64,000 nt of DNA from Gibbula magus. Lineage: Eukaryota > Mollusca > Gastropoda > Trochida > Trochidae. The stretch covers positions 66,772,420 through 66,836,419 of the forward strand of contig OW388289.1 of NCBI GenBank assembly GCA_936450465.1. The letters are read 5' to 3'. The notes under the pieces were generated by a model. It was not told where the DNA came from. It worked only from the letters and a program-made list of their open reading frames with translations, and ran no database searches. A program made the translations under genes and the position numbers. Below are positions 61,661 to 64,000 of the stretch, piece after piece; position 1 is the stretch's first letter, and every line of letters starts with the position of its first letter.

Positions 61661-61758
61661 AGGTTGACGGTGACAGGGCATTGTGCACACTCTACTGTCA
61701 AAACGGTACCTCCAAGGAGATATCACTTGATCTCACACAAGCGATAATAAATGGATGA
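61661..61758 (+). other. Exon-like invariant block (copy B), possible CVNH-like fragment
   Basis: Identical to the copy-A block over about 126 bases, with the same short frame ending in QAIING and a stop. In B the frame is open further upstream (to 61564). Confidence 0.25.
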
Positions 61759-63135
61759 TAAAATGTGTCAACTGTCGCCATGATTTCCATGACTTTGTAG
61801 TCAATTTGATGTAAATCCTTTTTACAATATTGGGATACAAACATTTCGAAATATTAAACAACTTACTTCTAAGACATAAACCTAGATATGCACAGTTTTT
61901 ACATTTCTAAAAATATACTTTGAAAATGAATGAATATTGAGGGATGGATAAGGTGATATTTATATGTAAGGATATTACATAGCTGTTTGACAATAACCAC
62001 TGACACATCTCGAAAGCTGCATTATATCAAAACGTCTATGAAAGATGATACTACACCGTATATGCCTTCTTGTCTAGCAGAAAATGATTGTGTTACACAG
62101 GCAAAGCAGACACATATGTATCACGAATCCCGTTGGTGCCAATAAAATAGATGAGAAATAGAGTAAATGTCGGGTGATAACACTTTCCTTCCTCAGTGAG
62201 GAGATGATGAGACAATTTGTCAAATAGGATACACAGTGGAAATCATTGTTGACTGTTCTTCATAGTTTTTATTGGTGACAGATTCGGTATAAACTGGATA
62301 TGCATTATCATTAGATGAAATTGAACATAATTTTTCTTCTTTAAGATGCTCGCTGCTGCTGACCCTATGACATGAATACGACAAAAGTCTTTGACGAAGT
62401 TCCCTGATTCATGAACAAGTTCACATTTTCTGAATGAGAAATCAATGGGATTTCACGTGATGTAATTAGTACCTATATACAACTCTATTTTATTGAGAAA
62501 TGACGAGCTAACAATATTGAACGTATTTTCAATCACAAAACTGCCTGCAGGTGCGTGTTTGACGTCATAATAAAAGTGTTACCTACTCAATTCATTGTGT
62601 TGCAATTATATAGTAAGTGCATGTAAAATGCATAACTTTTACATCACTATGTTCAGAATATCCTAATCTAGCTGATTTACAAATTTGGACATTGAATTTA
62701 TTACTGTTAGAAAATAATCGGGGATTTGCGAAAATGTCGGCAAATGAAAACATCAACCGATTACTTTTTGAAAAAATCCGTGAAAATAAACAAAGAATTT
62801 CACTTACATATTTTAGAATCTCGAAATCTTTCACAAATAAATAAAAATGTATCTGTGCATTGTTTGTCAATTCTTGTTTCCAATTAAAGTAATATATCCA
62901 ACGTGTCATCAATAGCAGTGCCAAATCGGCCATTACTTCATGTCACCCCATTGATTTGTTCACCCTATTTTCTCATGTTACGCGACTCAATGCGAATGCC
63001 AAGCCGGCTGTAGCTGTATCTATTTTTAGAAATGGTCGTCAATCTAACCATAGAGTGTTATTAATTGTTAAAACTAAACAAATTGACACTCAAAACGATG
63101 TTGTTTTATAAAAACAAAGAATGAGGTTGTAATGA

Positions 63136-64000
63136 TTATTTCATCAGTTCGTAGAGTCAGTGTCCTTGACCCGATAAATTTGCAAAAGTCAACCTAGCTC
63201 CACAATGTAACATTGTTTTTACGATTAAAATCACTGAGTAAATTTGAATTTTGATTAAAATTTATACATATATGAAAAATAAATGTCATATACTACCATC
63301 ACAAATTATGATCATGTATGAGTTTACATTTGAAGTACGAAATGTGTTTTACATATGACATGGACCGACTTTCTGATCTGCGATTTCACAAGTTGAAATG
63401 GAGCCGTGAAATGGTAGCAGTAACCCTATCTCGCTAAAAAGTAAATTACGAATTAACAAGTCTCGTATATGTGAAATAATTGTATGAATACAATTGCTAA
63501 ATGATTCTTGTTGATTATTTTAAAGTTTTCATTTGGAATTTGATAGAAATTATATCCGTTTTCAAATGAAATCCTAGAAAGACATGTCAGTTCGAATTCA
63601 TTGCAAATGGAGGCCATTGGCATTGTGTCGCCTCGGCTTTGTCACACAATATTTTGTTCTGAATTAAATGATTGCACATGTTATAACATCAATGGAATTA
63701 ACAAGAATGACAAACGAATACATTTCAAACGATAAATGTGAACAACTAGTGTTTGATTCGGCAAATTTACAGTGTAGTGACAAGTGGAACATTATTGGTC
63801 ACATGATCCGTTTGTTCAACGGAGTTCGTCACGTGACATTGTTTACAAATACGACAAAGCTACCCGAAAGAAATTTTGATTATATTTTTAAACTTTTCAA
63901 GACCATGTTTACATTAAATATTCAACAGACATTTGGAAAAATGTGTTCTAACTTTGGTTTTAAAAGGAATCTTTACAAAATTATTTAGATTATTAGATTT
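63136..64000. other. Flank of duplication copy B
   Basis: Nothing recognised except the orphan frame at 63668-63988. Confidence 0.45.
63668..63988 (+). other. Orphan 106-codon reading frame near the window edge
   Basis: Not recognised. It has a non-repetitive composition (CSDKWNIIGHMIRLFNGVRH in the middle), no signal peptide and ends at a TAG. The spacing of Leu, Ile and Phe is protein-like, but no domain is identifiable, and neighbouring exons would lie outside the window. Confidence 0.2.

Larger units (their letters stand above)
51741..63135. repeat. Large direct duplication, copy B (about 11.4 kb)
   Basis: Collinear partner of 35862-47280. B-specific material: the CCGT element 54821-55672, about 320 bp at 59822-60139, and a T/G-rich expansion at 60527-60592. 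B lacks the A-specific hairpin element, about 180 bp at the 37.7-kb equivalent, and about 75 bp of the hAT region. Its longer open frames (53819-54166 minus, 56245-56718 plus) are broken by indels or a stop in copy A. Confidence 0.93.

Noticed and set aside
1..64000. CRISPR arrays, operons, bacterial promoters, riboswitches
   Set aside because: Tandem arrays lack unique spacers, and the retroelements and SINEs show eukaryotic nuclear DNA.

Overview
This is an AT-rich, repeat-dense stretch of animal nuclear DNA. I found no intact host protein gene, no rRNA or functional tRNA gene, no CRISPR array and no operon. The best guess at the source is a lophotrochozoan, probably a bivalve or other mollusc. 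The reasons are non-LTR reverse transcriptases with a C-terminal cysteine motif, a K02A2.6-like Ty3/Gypsy gag-pol, a tRNA-derived SINE with a CTCACCTCA-type tail, and nonautonomous elements carrying CCGT/CTGT microsatellites. That placement is inference. Nothing in the window names a species.

Layout. 1-12.4 kb: mostly unique AT-rich DNA with an (AT)n tract, a 209-bp tandem duplication (2306-2729), a TTAA-flanked MITE (4466-4829), a 27-bp minisatellite (5226-5780), two LINE 3' fragments (about 6300-6593 and 7838-8320) and a SINE (7573-7837). 12.4-16.4 kb: a decayed LINE interrupted by a 1.33-kb foldback element with satellite arms, a 21-bp satellite core and a perfect 6-bp target duplication. 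17.1-18.1 kb: the 3' half of a second LINE type, minus strand. 19.0-21.0 kb: a minus-strand Ty3/Gypsy deletion derivative with a 183-bp 5' LTR, a gag-protease ORF and a 30-bp remnant of the 3' LTR. 28.0-29.6 kb: a minus-strand LINE of the same family as the one at 12.4 kb. 31.0-32.4 kb: a 40-bp minisatellite of about 35 units, open in all three minus-strand frames.

About 35.86-47.28 kb and 51.74-63.13 kb: two direct copies (A and B) of an 11.4-kb block, very similar by eye. Each begins with a decayed hAT transposase. Both contain the same SINEs and a nested pair of 250-bp units. They differ by datable insertions: a 281-bp hairpin element with an AGCATG target duplication only in A, and same-family CCGT elements at different sites in A and B. 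The 4.5-kb spacer between the copies holds two same-orientation 0.6-kb MITEs only 52 bp apart.

The elements do not work together as a pathway. The window records successive transposition, satellite expansion and segmental duplication. Its most unusual objects are the foldback element, the 11.4-kb duplicated block with its internal empty sites, and the three-frame-open 40-bp satellite. Repeat boundaries were found by eye and are accurate to a few bases only where terminal repeats or target duplications are stated.
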